NCBI GenBank assembly: GCA_030762935.1
Contig: CM060886.1
Span: 35,697,509-35,761,508 of the forward strand
DNA length: 64,000 nucleotides
Reading direction: 5' to 3'
From: Hymenopus coronatus
Lineage: Eukaryota > Arthropoda > Insecta > Mantodea > Hymenopodidae
Numbering within the stretch: the stretch's first letter is position 1; the number at the start of each line of letters is the position of its first letter. Below the pieces are notes generated by a model, which saw only the letters and a program-made list of their open reading frames with translations, was not told the origin of the DNA and did not search any database. Made by a program: the position numbers and the translations under genes. Shown piece after piece: positions 10,795 through 19,748 of this stretch.

Positions 10795-11620
10795 CTGTTC
10801 TGCAAATAAACTACCCTTACAAAAGATTAAAATTTTGTCTTATTACTTAATTGCTTATGTGTAGAACGGAAATAAGCGAAAGCTATAGGCTAAAGCTACA
10901 GTCAAATCTTTTAAAGCTGGTCGGTATATCAAAATCGCTTCTCTTTGCATGTCGAGGAGTAAAATAAAAGAGAGATGAAAGGAAATATGACTTCCAGTTT
11001 AAGAAAAGCGTAAATTGTTAAAACTTCAAACAAATACAAGGAATATTTTGGAAACAGTTAACTCTACAAAAAACATTTAATTTCAAAAAGTCTGTGTTGT
11101 AATCATATCTACATTTTTGTAGTAAGTTTTTGCTTATCTTTTACGGTTTAACAGTTATGTAAACTTCATCCAGAATGAAGAGGACTTAAGATGCTATTCC
11201 CAGAAAATTAAATATATACATTTCATTTGTTATGTAAATTCCTTTACTATGCGGTATTTTAAGTAAAGTCTTTAGAGCAATTTTTGAGAAAAATAAAGTT
11301 TTTAGAAAGTTTTCTGGGTAAAGAGTAAAGAGTAGTTTCGGATGGGCGGATTATCTTGAAAATCTTTGTGTCGCACCTTAGAAGATTCTAAACTTAAATA
11401 CCAATTTTAATATTTAATGCTCTTTTCATTTCTGAGCAATGCTGACCACAGATACAGGGAGAGAGTGACGCACGCACGACTTTTTCTAAACATGTTTTTA
11501 TTTATTCAGGAGACTTCATATCATATACTTCTTGTTAAATCTCGACATCGAATTTTTGGGGCAATACAGTAGCTTCACTATCTACTATGTACGTTGTGCA
11601 TACGTGCTACAGAAATTAAA
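10795..11620 (-). repeat. Rep-A, strongly diverged
   Basis: Tail end is lost or unreadable. The middle is recognisable (TCTTTTACGGTTTAACAGTT, AATCTTTGTGTCGCACC). The CA tract is degraded to GATACAGGGAGAGAGTGACG. It looks older than most other copies. Confidence 0.7.
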
Positions 11621-12129
11621 AGTACCAAGACTATAAGAAAATAAAAGTGAAACAAGTCATATATACAGGATATACATATTCATGGCAAATAAAGAAAGAA
11701 CGCCACTGTTCCGTAAATGACGATTGTGGCAAATTTCTCTTCCATTCTATATTAGATATTTCATAATTCTAAAAAAAAGTACGAGAGTTTTAATGTGAAA
11801 CTAGAAATTAAGGAGACATAATCAATTTGGAACACAACTTTTTGAGGAAGAATTATATTGAAACCCTGACATTAAAATCCATAATTTAATAATAACAATG
11901 TCCTGTTAGCAACTTATCAACTCTTCATTGAAGCTATTTATATACAAGGAAATTCAATTTTCAACATAACGTCCCAAATTGAGTAATATTATTTAACAAC
12001 ATTAATTCATACAAACTAAGTCTGAAAAAGGATTTTGGGTCAATTTTAAGTAAAACAACTAATTGAATATAGTATTAATAAATATTTCAGTTAAAAAGGA
12101 AAATCTATGTTCCCTTTAAATAGCTTCAC
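11621..12129. other. no feature recognised
   Basis: AT-rich with no recognisable repeat or gene. Confidence 0.4.
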
Positions 12130-12412
12130 TGCTTATTCTGAAAGAAATTATTCTTACAAAAGCGTATTCTTCTACCTATTTCATTTATAATTAAGATAAA
12201 CATTAATAGAAATAGCCTTATTACTTATTTTCTTGTAAATAAAGCGAAATAAGAGAATCTAGGTTAAAGTGACGTCAAATCCTTTAAAAACTGGTCTTTA
12301 AAGTGATTTCATTGAAATTTTCTTTGCTTGTTCATCAAAAAGAAAAATGAATAACGACTTCCCATTTGAAAAAGAAATAAAAAGGAATATCTCGGAAAGG
12401 TTAACTGTACAA
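12130..12412 (-). repeat. Rep-A fragment, tail half
   Basis: A diverged tail half from TTACAAAAGCGTATTCTTC to AATATCTCGGAAAGGTTAAC. It stops abruptly where the next copy starts. Confidence 0.65.
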
Positions 12413-12419
12413 AAAAAAT

Positions 12420-13235
12420 TGAAGTGTTATTCTTCTATATACTTAATGCTAATCGAGAAAAAATAGCAGAAATGGTCTTATTACTTGTTTCTTTGTAAAT
12501 AGACGGGAAATAAGGGAGTACAATAGGCTAAAGCGATAAGAAAATCTTTTAAAATTTGGTTGCTATAAGTTCCTTTGTTTGTATGGACATGAGTTGACAA
12601 ATTCCTGTATGAGAAAAGTATAAATATTTTAAAGCTGAAATCAATAACAAGGAATACCTCAAAAGCGGTCAACTTCACGAAAAAAAAAAAAAAAAAAAGT
12701 ATATAACATAAATGGTGTGTTTGAACGAACTCGATATTTTTGTGAAGAAAGGTTTTGTCTATCTCTTACGGTTTACCAGTTTATGCAAAATTAAATAAAA
12801 ATGATCGACTATAAAGCGGTCTTTAGAGACTATTTCCAGAAAATTCAAGATATACATTTTATTTAGCGTGTAATATTTTAAACATAAGAGATTTTAATCA
12901 AAATCGTTATTCAGTTTTGAGATAATCAACATTTTTGAACTTTTTTTTATGTAAAGGGTAGTTGGGGGTGGGAGGATCTTCTTGAAAATCTTCGTGTCGC
13001 ATCCTTGGAAGATATCAAATCTAAATACCAAGTTTGGTATTTAAAGATCTTTTCGTTTTTGAGCTATGCTGTACACAGACACACACATACACATGCAGGG
13101 ACCTTTTTCCAAAATTGCTTTTTTTTCTTTTTTTTTGGATTCTGGGGGACCCAACATGTATTTCCGATGAAATCTCGGTATCAAATTTTTGGGTGGAATA
13201 AGATACATTCTCTATACACTATGTAGAAAAAGTAA
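12420..13235 (-). repeat. Rep-A, nearly complete
   Basis: It starts inside the tail region (GTGTTATTCTTCTATATACT) and reaches the hairpin end, of which only CACTATGTAGAAAAAGTAAT remains. An A run lies at 12,682-12,699 and a T run near 13,120 beside the CA tract. Confidence 0.8.
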
Positions 13236-13482
13236 TAACGAATTTCCTGCAACGAACAATGGAGAAAAGGGGCATTGTGCCACTATGCTTTCCACTCTGT
13301 TTCCATGGAGCACCCTGCCATCAGCCATTCCGAGAGCCCCTTCAGACTCTTTAACCAACGCGTCTCAGAAGTGAAGACCTGAGTCACTGACAACTACCAC
13401 CACAGCCAGAACACACCCAGAAGCACTGTTATTAGTAAAGAAAGGATTTTAACGTGCAAAATATAACTTATTTTCGTATAAC

Positions 13483-13935
13483 TCATTAGAGAGGGACTCG
13501 CGTGAATTAGACTAGGAGCATGAGGGAACATAAAAATTGCTGACGAGAATGCTATGAGAATCTAACCCATTTGCGAGGAGGAAGAGTCGTGGACCCATAT
13601 CTTGGCAAGATGTAGGAGAACGGAGGAATGGAGGGAAAAATATTGGCCGCGATCTTTTACCACCGCGAATGTAGAGCTAGAAGCATGTTGGACACTACTG
13701 GCAGGCACGGAGGACGTGGACAGTTTAGGTAAATTTATACTTAAGGTAAAACAGCTGAGATCTGAGAAGACTGGCAATAGATATGAGAAGGGGATAAGAA
13801 TAGCTAAACAAAAGTGATTACAAAGTTTTTACATACTTATATTTTATGTCATACTTATGTCATCGTTGTGTTGTGGTTTTATATGTTGTGCATATATTAT
13901 GTGTATGTATTTCTCTTGAGTGTATTTGTCTGTTA
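13483..13935 (+). mobile_element. 5'-truncated LINE-like 3' end, copy 2
   Basis: Encodes ICEEEESWTHILARCRRTEE, then WREKYWPRSFTTANVELEAC and a shared C-terminus ending AKQK before TGA (stop about 13,815). The 3' stretch (TTTTATGTCATACTTATGTC, then TATATTATGTGTATGTATTT) matches 3,258-3,722 in the opposite orientation. Substitutions between the two copies keep the frame open, apart from a poly-G expansion in copy 1. C-x-H-x-C resembles the zinc-like C-terminal motif of CR1/jockey-type reverse transcriptases; that part is inference. Confidence 0.6.
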
Positions 13936-13954
13936 TAATAGGGTACATTAATTA

Positions 13955-14843
13955 CACCATTGGGTTCATTCCATTCACATGACTTTCTCTACATCGCTGT
14001 AACATATTATTGCTAAAAAACATATTCTTCTATCTACTTTATAATAATCGAGATAAACATTAGCAGAAATTGTCTTAAATACTTGCTTCCTTGTAAGTAG
14101 AAAGACAATAAAGCAATACACTAGACTAAAACGATAGTCAAATATTTTAAAAGCTAGTTACCATATGGTCGTAATGATGATGTGGTTGAAATCCGTTTTT
14201 ATGCAGGGCCAACAGTTTACAACTTACCGCGTGAGAAAAGTTTTAAATATTTTAAATATGAAAAAAATAACAAGATACATCTCGGAAATGGTGAATTCCA
14301 CGAAAAAAAACCTACATTATATAAATTGTGTGCTTCAACGTGATCTACATTTTTTGTGTAGGTAGTATGTTTTTGTCTATCTCTTACGCAAAATTCAGCA
14401 ACATTCATTCAGAATATGAAAGTCTTTAGAGGACATTCCCAGAAAAATCATGATATACAATTTATTTACCATATAAATATCTTTAATATACGGTATTTTA
14501 ATCAAAATCGTTAGAGCTGTTTTTGAAAAAATCAATTTTCGAAATTTTGCCAAGTATAGGGTAGTTTGGGATGGGGGGAATTTTTCTCAAAATCTTCGTG
14601 TTGCATCCCTGGAAGATACTAAACTTAAATATTAAGTTTGCTATTTTGCTGACTTTTCGATTTTGAGTTATTCTGTTCACAGAAACACAGACACACGCAC
14701 GGACCTTTTTCTGAAAATACTTTTTTGGGATATAGGGGATTCTAAAACATACATTTTCGGTGAAATCTCGATATCTAATTTTTGGGTGGAGGGCAATACT
14801 TTCTCTATACACTATGTACATAGGTCGTGTAGAGAAAGTAAAC
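13955..14843 (-). repeat. Rep-A, full length
   Basis: Tail end (TTCCATTCACATGACTTTCT) to hairpin end (CTATACACTATGTACATAGG...AGAGAAAGTA). The CA tract is short (GAAACACAGACACACGCACGG). Confidence 0.88.
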
Positions 14844-14845
14844 TG

Positions 14846-15382
14846 AAACACAGAAATGGAAGATGAATTATATATATTTGATGTTACACACTAAATAAAT
14901 AAAATAAAGGATAAGAACATCTGACACGAGACCACCCTAGCGGATGACAAAAGCAGTTGATTTATATATCCAATTGGCTTTTGAAGATACTCCACTATAT
15001 GGAAGGATCAATTTCCTGTAAGGCGGAGTAGGTCAATGGCACTAATTGAATCTCTTGGTGCAGAAACCCGTCATGTCTACTTTTTGTAGAATTTGAATTT
15101 CTTGGTCATAAGATACTAAACATATAAACGCATCGATTTACATGAATACCCTCATGTCCGCTGTAAACTATGGATGCAACAGCCTGCTAAAGTTTTCGTT
15201 TGGTGCAAAACTCCCTCATGTCCAGGACATGAAAAATACTCATTCAAATCGCTAGTTTGGCTGCATGTCGCGCCATTTTCAGGCATTGCCTGTTTGCTGT
15301 TATATTTGGCAGTTTAATGTTTATAGTTGTTATTTAGAGTAATATTATTTGTACGGCATCTGTAAGTGGTGAGTTAACTGTG
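14846..15382. other. upstream region of the spliced gene relic
   Basis: No repeat recognised. A palindrome CATGTCCAGGACATG lies near 15,217-15,231. If the gene at 15,383 is real its 5' UTR and promoter would be here; no TATA box stands out. Confidence 0.35.
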
Positions 15383-15529
15383 ATGAAGCGAAAGAAAAGT
15401 GCAAAAAGTATAATTTACAAACGTGAGAGAATAAAAAAGAGTAGACTGAAAAACCAAGAGTATGAAAACTACAAAGATGAAACGGTTAAGCTGAGAGAAC
15501 AAGGTTATGATTGCAGGTAAGTCATTTAC

Positions 15530-16413
15530 ATTAATTTTTATTTTTTCTATTCGTACCATGTATATAGTGTATAGAGAAGGTATTGCACTCCACCAAAAAC
15601 TTCAAAATCCAGATTTCACCGGAAATATATGTTTTAGGGTCCCCTGTATCCAAAAAAAGAAGTATTTTCAGAAAAAGATCCCTGTGTGTGTGTGTGTGTA
15701 TGTGTGTGTCCGTGTGTCAGTGTGTCCGTGTGTCTGTGAACACGATAACCCAAAAACGAAAAGTCGGTAAAATACCAAACTTGGTATTTAAGTTTAGTAT
15801 CTTCCAGGGATGCGACACGAAGATTTTGAGAAAAATCCCCCAACCCCAAACTACCTTTGACATGGAATTTTTTTCGAAAATTTTGATTTTTTAAAAATGG
15901 CTCTAACGATTTTGATTAAAACATTGTATATTAAAGATATTTATTTACCTAACAAATAAAATGTATATTTTGAATTTTCTGGGAAAGCCTATGAAGACTA
16001 CTTTATTTGGGTCAATTTTACGAAAATTTGCATAACTACTAAACCGTAAGAGATGGACAAATGTAGAGCACTTTAAAACACACAATTTATGTTATATACA
16101 TTTTTTCGTGGAGTTGATTGTTTTTTAGATATTCCTTGTTTTTGGTTTCAGCTATAAAAACTTACTTTTCTCATACGGACTTTGTGAACTCGTGTCCATG
16201 CAAACAAAAGAACTTCAGTCATATAGCAACCAGCTTTTGACTATCACTTTAACCTATAGTACTCCCTTATTTCGCTTCTACTTACAAGGAAGCAAGTAAT
16301 AAGACTATTTCTGCTAATTTTTTGTCGATTAGCAGGAAGTAAATGGAAGCCTAAGCTTTTTAACAATAATTTATTGCGGAGTTATAGAGGAAGTCATGTG
16401 AATGGAACACATC
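15530..16413 (+). repeat. Rep-A inside an intron
   Basis: Full length, from the hairpin end (TTTTTTCTATTCGTACCATG) to GAACACATCAG. It starts about 14 bp after the donor GTAAGT and ends about 88 bp before the acceptor. Removing it leaves an intron of about 100 bp. The TG tract includes TGTGTCCGTGTGTCAGTGTG. Confidence 0.88.
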
Positions 16414-16587
16414 AGATTATTCATTGTGAAACCTTTTAATCCTTTCATGCTAGAATAGCTTTGCGTTTTCACGATATTAATAACAGTACTCTGATATTGC
16501 AGATGTGCCTGGAAATGCATAAGAAAAACTAACTCAGATGTTATGACGGAGTTAAATCCGCCAATGAAATGCCGGCTGGGGACATTT

Positions 16588-17252
16588 CAGATTCTGGTTC
16601 AGTTTTAGATTTGCCTATGTCATTGGTCGATTGACCAACATGGCTTCCCATGCGCAAGCAGACATAACTGGACGGAAGACTGTGCATTTCACATTGGAAA
16701 GCAGAACCAGTTTACAGAAAGTCTTTTTTACCCCTTATTTCGATCCAGTTCATTTACCTAACCTAACCTAACGTAGCCTAACCTCGACGAAATCTCGAAA
16801 CCTGTCGTTCACCTGTCACGTAGCCATATTGTCTCCGTAACCAATAGGAAAGTCTCAGGAAAGAGCCTTAGTCTAATTCGGTTGTTGGTTGTTGGTCAGT
16901 CGACAAATTACAGATTCAAATTTAAAAGTGAACTAGAATCTGCAATGCCTGTAGTTCAATTTTAGATTTGACTCTGCCATTGGAAGATTGACCAACATGG
17001 CAGCCCATGCGCAAGCAAACAGAATGGACGGAAGACTGGGCATTCGGATTGGTAAGCAGAACCGATTTTCAGAAAGTCCATTTTTACTCCTTATTTCGAT
17101 TCAGTTCATTTACATACACCTAACCTAACGTAGCCTAACCTCGATGAAATCTCGAAACCTGCCGTTCACCTGTCACGTAGCCATATTGTCTCCGTAACCA
17201 ATAGGAAAGGCTCAGGAAAGATCCTTAGTCTAAAACTGAACTAGAATCTCCA
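16588..17252. mobile_element. MITE-1, tandem pair
   Basis: Two related units of about 300-355 bp (16,588-16,943 and about 16,944-17,252). Each is bounded by inverted ends like AGATTCTAGTTCAGTTTTAGA. Shared interior: ATTGACCAACATGGC, CCTGTCACGTAGCCATATTG, CTCCGTAACCAATAGGAAAG. An imperfect duplication (TGCCGGCTGGGGACATT at 16,570; TGCCGGCTGAGGTGACATT at 17,260) flanks the pair. The interior holds CCTAACCTAACCTAACG near 16,755. No transposase. Confidence 0.7.
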
Positions 17253-17456
17253 ATCTCGCTGCCGGCTGAGGTGACATTATTAATTAAAGACCACCACATT
17301 AACAGCTTTCCAATTAATGAGGGACACTACACAAGTGGAGAACACAAATTTATGCATTTGATGATGGTGATGATAAACAATGTGCTGGTGAAGTTGTGTT
17401 CTTCTGTTGGAGGTTCAGAAGATGATAAATGTTACCCACTAAATCACTTTCGTTGA

Positions 17457-17808
17457 TATTTCTAGTTAATTTCTTAAACATAGTGGGCTAAGTCGTGAGA
17501 TGTTTGATATAATGGAACATGCAAGCTCTCATCCTATGTCTAGAACACTCCGCAGCTCCCACACACAGTTTTCGTGTGCACGCATAGCCACCGCGGACAG
17601 CAGGGATATTTCACGTCGTCCTTAAAGAAAGTTGGTATTGAATTCACATTACAGTCCAAGCTCAGTAATCTCGCTAATCGCGCCATCTGGGCCATGCTAA
17701 TGAGTTAAACCCGCCAATACTCTCAGTAATTGTCCGGCAAATCCGGAATAATTTAGGTACGTCTGACTGATCCCTTTAAAAAGTGCTTCCAAACTTTACA
17801 GCTTTATA
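17457..17808. other. no feature recognised
   Basis: Nothing recognised between the gene relic and the next Rep-A copy. Confidence 0.4.
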
Positions 17809-18292
17809 CATTTTACTTTCTTTACACGTACTATGTATAGAGAAGGTATTGTATTGCACCCAAAATTCGATACCGAGATTTCACCGGAAATATATGTTTT
17901 GAGACCCCCTGAATCCAAAAAAAAAGCACTCCTAGAACAATGTCCGTGTGTGTGTATGTGTCTTTGGGTAGCACAGCTCAAAAATGAAAAGACCGTTAAA
18001 AACCAAACTTGGTATTTAAGTTTGGTATCTTCCAAGGATGCAACACGAAAACTTTTAAGAAAATCCCCCACCCCAAACTATCCTTTACATGGAAAAACAT
18101 TTCACATTTTTTTATTTTCTTAAAAATGGCTCTAACGATTTTGATTAAAGTCTCTCATATTTAAGATATTTACATGCCAAATAAAATGTATATGTTGAAT
18201 TTTCTGTGAATAGCCTCTAAAGACCTCTATTCTGGATGATTTTTATTGAATTTTACAAAACTGGTAAACCGTAAGAGATAGACAAAAACATA
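17809..18292 (+). repeat. Rep-A, truncated at the tail
   Basis: Hairpin end present but shortened (CTATGTATAGAGAAGGTATT). The copy breaks off just after AAACCGTAAGAGATAGACAA, 8-9 bp before the target duplication of the PLE composite, and does not resume on the far side. Confidence 0.85.
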
Positions 18293-18314
18293 ATTCCAGG
18301 ATATTAAATGTTGT

Positions 18315-18449
18315 AACTAAGAAATGTTTCCGGGCTGTTTTGTCGTGGTCTGCTGGTGTTAGGAGTACCAGACGTTTCGTCCACAACTACGGTGGACAGC
18401 TTCAGTGGCGCGGTCGAAGTTTTCTAGGAGAAGGTTTCGCTGCGTCTGA
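18315..18449 (-). repeat. PLE terminal repeat, inverted copy
   Basis: Reverse complement of 22,160-22,302 with few differences. It lacks the last ~38 bp of the 3' end present in the right copy. It contains the minus-strand hammerhead-like core at 18,367-18,409, in which the CTGAAGA is changed to CTGAAGC. Confidence 0.8.
18367..18409 (-). ncRNA. hammerhead-ribozyme-like core, mutated copy
   Basis: Same layout as 22,205-22,247 but the core reads CTGAAGC on the minus strand, replacing an invariant A. Stem II (GTCCAC/GTGGAC) and GAAACGTC are kept. Probably inactive. Confidence 0.35.
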
Positions 18450-18995
18450 AGTAAGGGCACGGTGTTTCTGCCATACTTCAATAATATCACCGACCGGATC
18501 GAGCACATATTGCGACGTCACAATGTCAAAACGGTTTTCAAGCCCACGAGGCAATTAAATAATTTACTACGCTCATCCAAAGATCCCCGGGAGCCGCTGT
18601 CATCAGCCGGTGTGTACCGCATTCCCTGTTCCTGCGACTCGGTATACATCGGAACCACACAACGCAGTGTTACTACTAGAATCAAGGAACACAAAGCAAA
18701 CTGTCGACTAGGCCACACAGAAAAGTCCGCGGTCGCCCTGCACGCTATTGAGGCAGAGGGCGAGCATATTATAAATGTCCAAGACACCTCTATCCTCTCA
18801 TCTACAACACACTACCATGCACGACTACAGCGGGAGGCTATAGAGATTTACAAGCATCCGAACAATTTTAATAAAAAAGAAGAGGCACTAAAACTCAATA
18901 GGAGCCAGGAGCAGGAACTAGTCGCCCGAGTGTACTCGGGCGGGGGCAAATCACCACGGTACCTATCCGCTTTTCTCGCGGATTTACCCGTGTGA
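18450..18995 (+). pseudogene. Penelope-like element C-terminus with GIY-YIG domain
   Basis: Open from 18,450 (a stop precedes it at 18,447) to TGA at 18,993. It begins VFLPYFNNITDRIEHILRRH, then VKTVFKP. The endonuclease core is GVYRIPCSCDSVYIGTTQRS with VTTRIKEH, GHTEKSAVALH, REAIEIYKHPNNFNKKEE and LKLNR. GIY-YIG here is GVY...VYIG, a form known in PLEs, with the CxC of the PLE linker. The RT domain that should precede it is missing, so this is a 5'-truncated remnant joined directly to an inverted terminal repeat. There is no ATG at its start. About 180 codons remain of the roughly 800 or more usual for a PLE. Confidence 0.85.
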
Positions 18996-19098
18996 TATAA
19001 AAGATGTAGTCTTATGCAAGCGTTTTTGTCTGTGTCATAGTATTTGGGCTGGGTGTTTCCCTCTGTGCAGCCGGCGCGGGCTGACTTACCTATCTGAG

Positions 19099-19145
19099 TG
19101 GCCACCCACCCAGAGAGGGACCAGGCCCGATGCTGCTTACCTTGG
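19099..19145 (-). ncRNA. 5S rRNA-like segment, diverged
   Basis: On minus: CCAAGGTAAGCAGCATCGGG (A-box-like) followed by a GGTGGGTGGCC C-box-like part. It is too short and too diverged to be a 5S gene; 5S-derived heads are known in some retroposons. Confidence 0.4.
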
Positions 19146-19260
19146 CCAGCCGCTTGCGGGCTGTCAAGGAAAGCAGTGCCGGCTAGCGGGGAGACCTGAA
19201 GGGATATAGGTACGGGGTGGGGGAAGCCAGTGTTGCAGATCTGGTCAGAGTACAACTGGA

Positions 19261-19307
19261 TGGTCACCCGTCCGAGTCGTGACCATGCCCGATGCTGCTT
19301 AACTTGG
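19261..19307 (-). ncRNA. 5S rRNA-like segment
   Basis: On minus: CCAAGTTAAGCAGCATCGGG, GCATGGTCACGACTCGGACG, GGTGACCA. This keeps the A-box and C-box layout of the 5S internal promoter. It lies about 115 bp from the first segment, same strand. Confidence 0.55.
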
Positions 19308-19339
19308 CGGGTAGAACAATAAAGGGAGAGGCAGCCGGA

Positions 19340-19620
19340 AAACTACCATCCCAAGGCGTCCTTGGGAAGACGGTAGCTTACGCGGCTCCTAGGCAGCGTG
19401 TGGTCGTAAAGACCGAGAGTGTTCACCTGGGGATTTGGGTGGGGAGCAAGTTTAGTGTATATTGTGCGAGCTCTTTCTCGCACAACGTCCACTATGTAAG
19501 GGATTCCGGAGTGGGAATGGAGAATGTGGGACGGGAATCTGCGGTCTGTGCCGTATATCATCCTCAATGCCCTGTTCTGCACGGCCTGCAGCCTGCGGAT
19601 GGTGGAACGAGCGGAATTGG
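19340..19620 (-). pseudogene. jockey-type RT C-terminus, antisense fragment
   Basis: Minus strand reads TIRRLQAVQNRALRMIYGTD, RRFPSHILHSHSGIPYIVDV, VRERARTIYTKL and a short tail ending LPKDALGW. It aligns by eye with LLLLQRVQNRCIRAIYSVPR and SGLPYLEDEIRRRATKF of the sense RT at 21,180-21,330. It is a related but distinct element in the opposite orientation, cut at both sides. Confidence 0.75.
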
Positions 19621-19673
19621 CATCCCGTCATTGAAAGCAGGAAACGTCATCAAACGAGAAGCAACGAAGCGGT

Positions 19674-19735
19674 CCAATCAGAAGCCACGTTCGCCGGAGA
19701 GCCCAAGCCCCACCCCCCACTTGCCAGTATAAAAG
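19674..19735 (+). promoter_or_regulatory. CCAAT plus TATA, candidate core promoter
   Basis: CCAAT at 19,674-19,678 and TATAAAAG at 19,728-19,735, about 50 bp apart, in a GC-rich stretch just upstream of the RT ORF. Likely part of a PLE or LINE 5' region rather than a promoter evolved for this truncated ORF. Confidence 0.45.
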
Positions 19736-19748
19736 GAGCGATCCCGTT

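Larger units (their letters stand above)
15383..17456 (+). pseudogene. spliced gene relic, CxCxxxC-type protein
   Basis: Exon 1 (15,383-15,516) starts at ATG and reads MKRKKSAKSIIYKRERIKKS, then RLKNQEYENYKDETVKLREQ and GYDCR. It ends at a consensus donor CAG|GTAAGT. An acceptor (TCTGATATTGCAG, AG at 16,501-16,502) opens exon 2 in phase and gives CAWKCIRKTNSDVMTELNPP, so the join is C-R-C-A-W-K-C. Exon 2 is broken by a MITE pair at 16,588-17,252. Beyond it, 17,271-17,456 is open (TLLIKDHHINSFPINEGHYT... to NHFR and TGA) but in another frame. The intron is 986 bp, of which about 885 is Rep-A. Basic start, C-rich centre and an F-P-x-x-x-x-x-HY segment recall a multicopy uncharacterised arthropod protein family known to me only from memory. 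Function unknown. Confidence 0.5.

Noticed and set aside
15583..15894. 103-codon ORF in Rep-A and its relatives in other copies
   Set aside because: It runs through the TG microsatellite, is not kept open across copies, and both strands give similar short ORFs. I see no sign of selection on a protein.
16755..16775. Interstitial telomere
   Set aside because: Only three or so CCTAA steps, within a MITE; too short to claim telomeric origin.
19261..19307. Functional 5S rRNA gene
   Set aside because: Only the A-to-C box part is present, and it lies within a retroelement block.
19292..19732. 146-codon plus-strand ORF
   Set aside because: Antisense shadow of the minus-strand jockey RT fragment and 5S-like segment.
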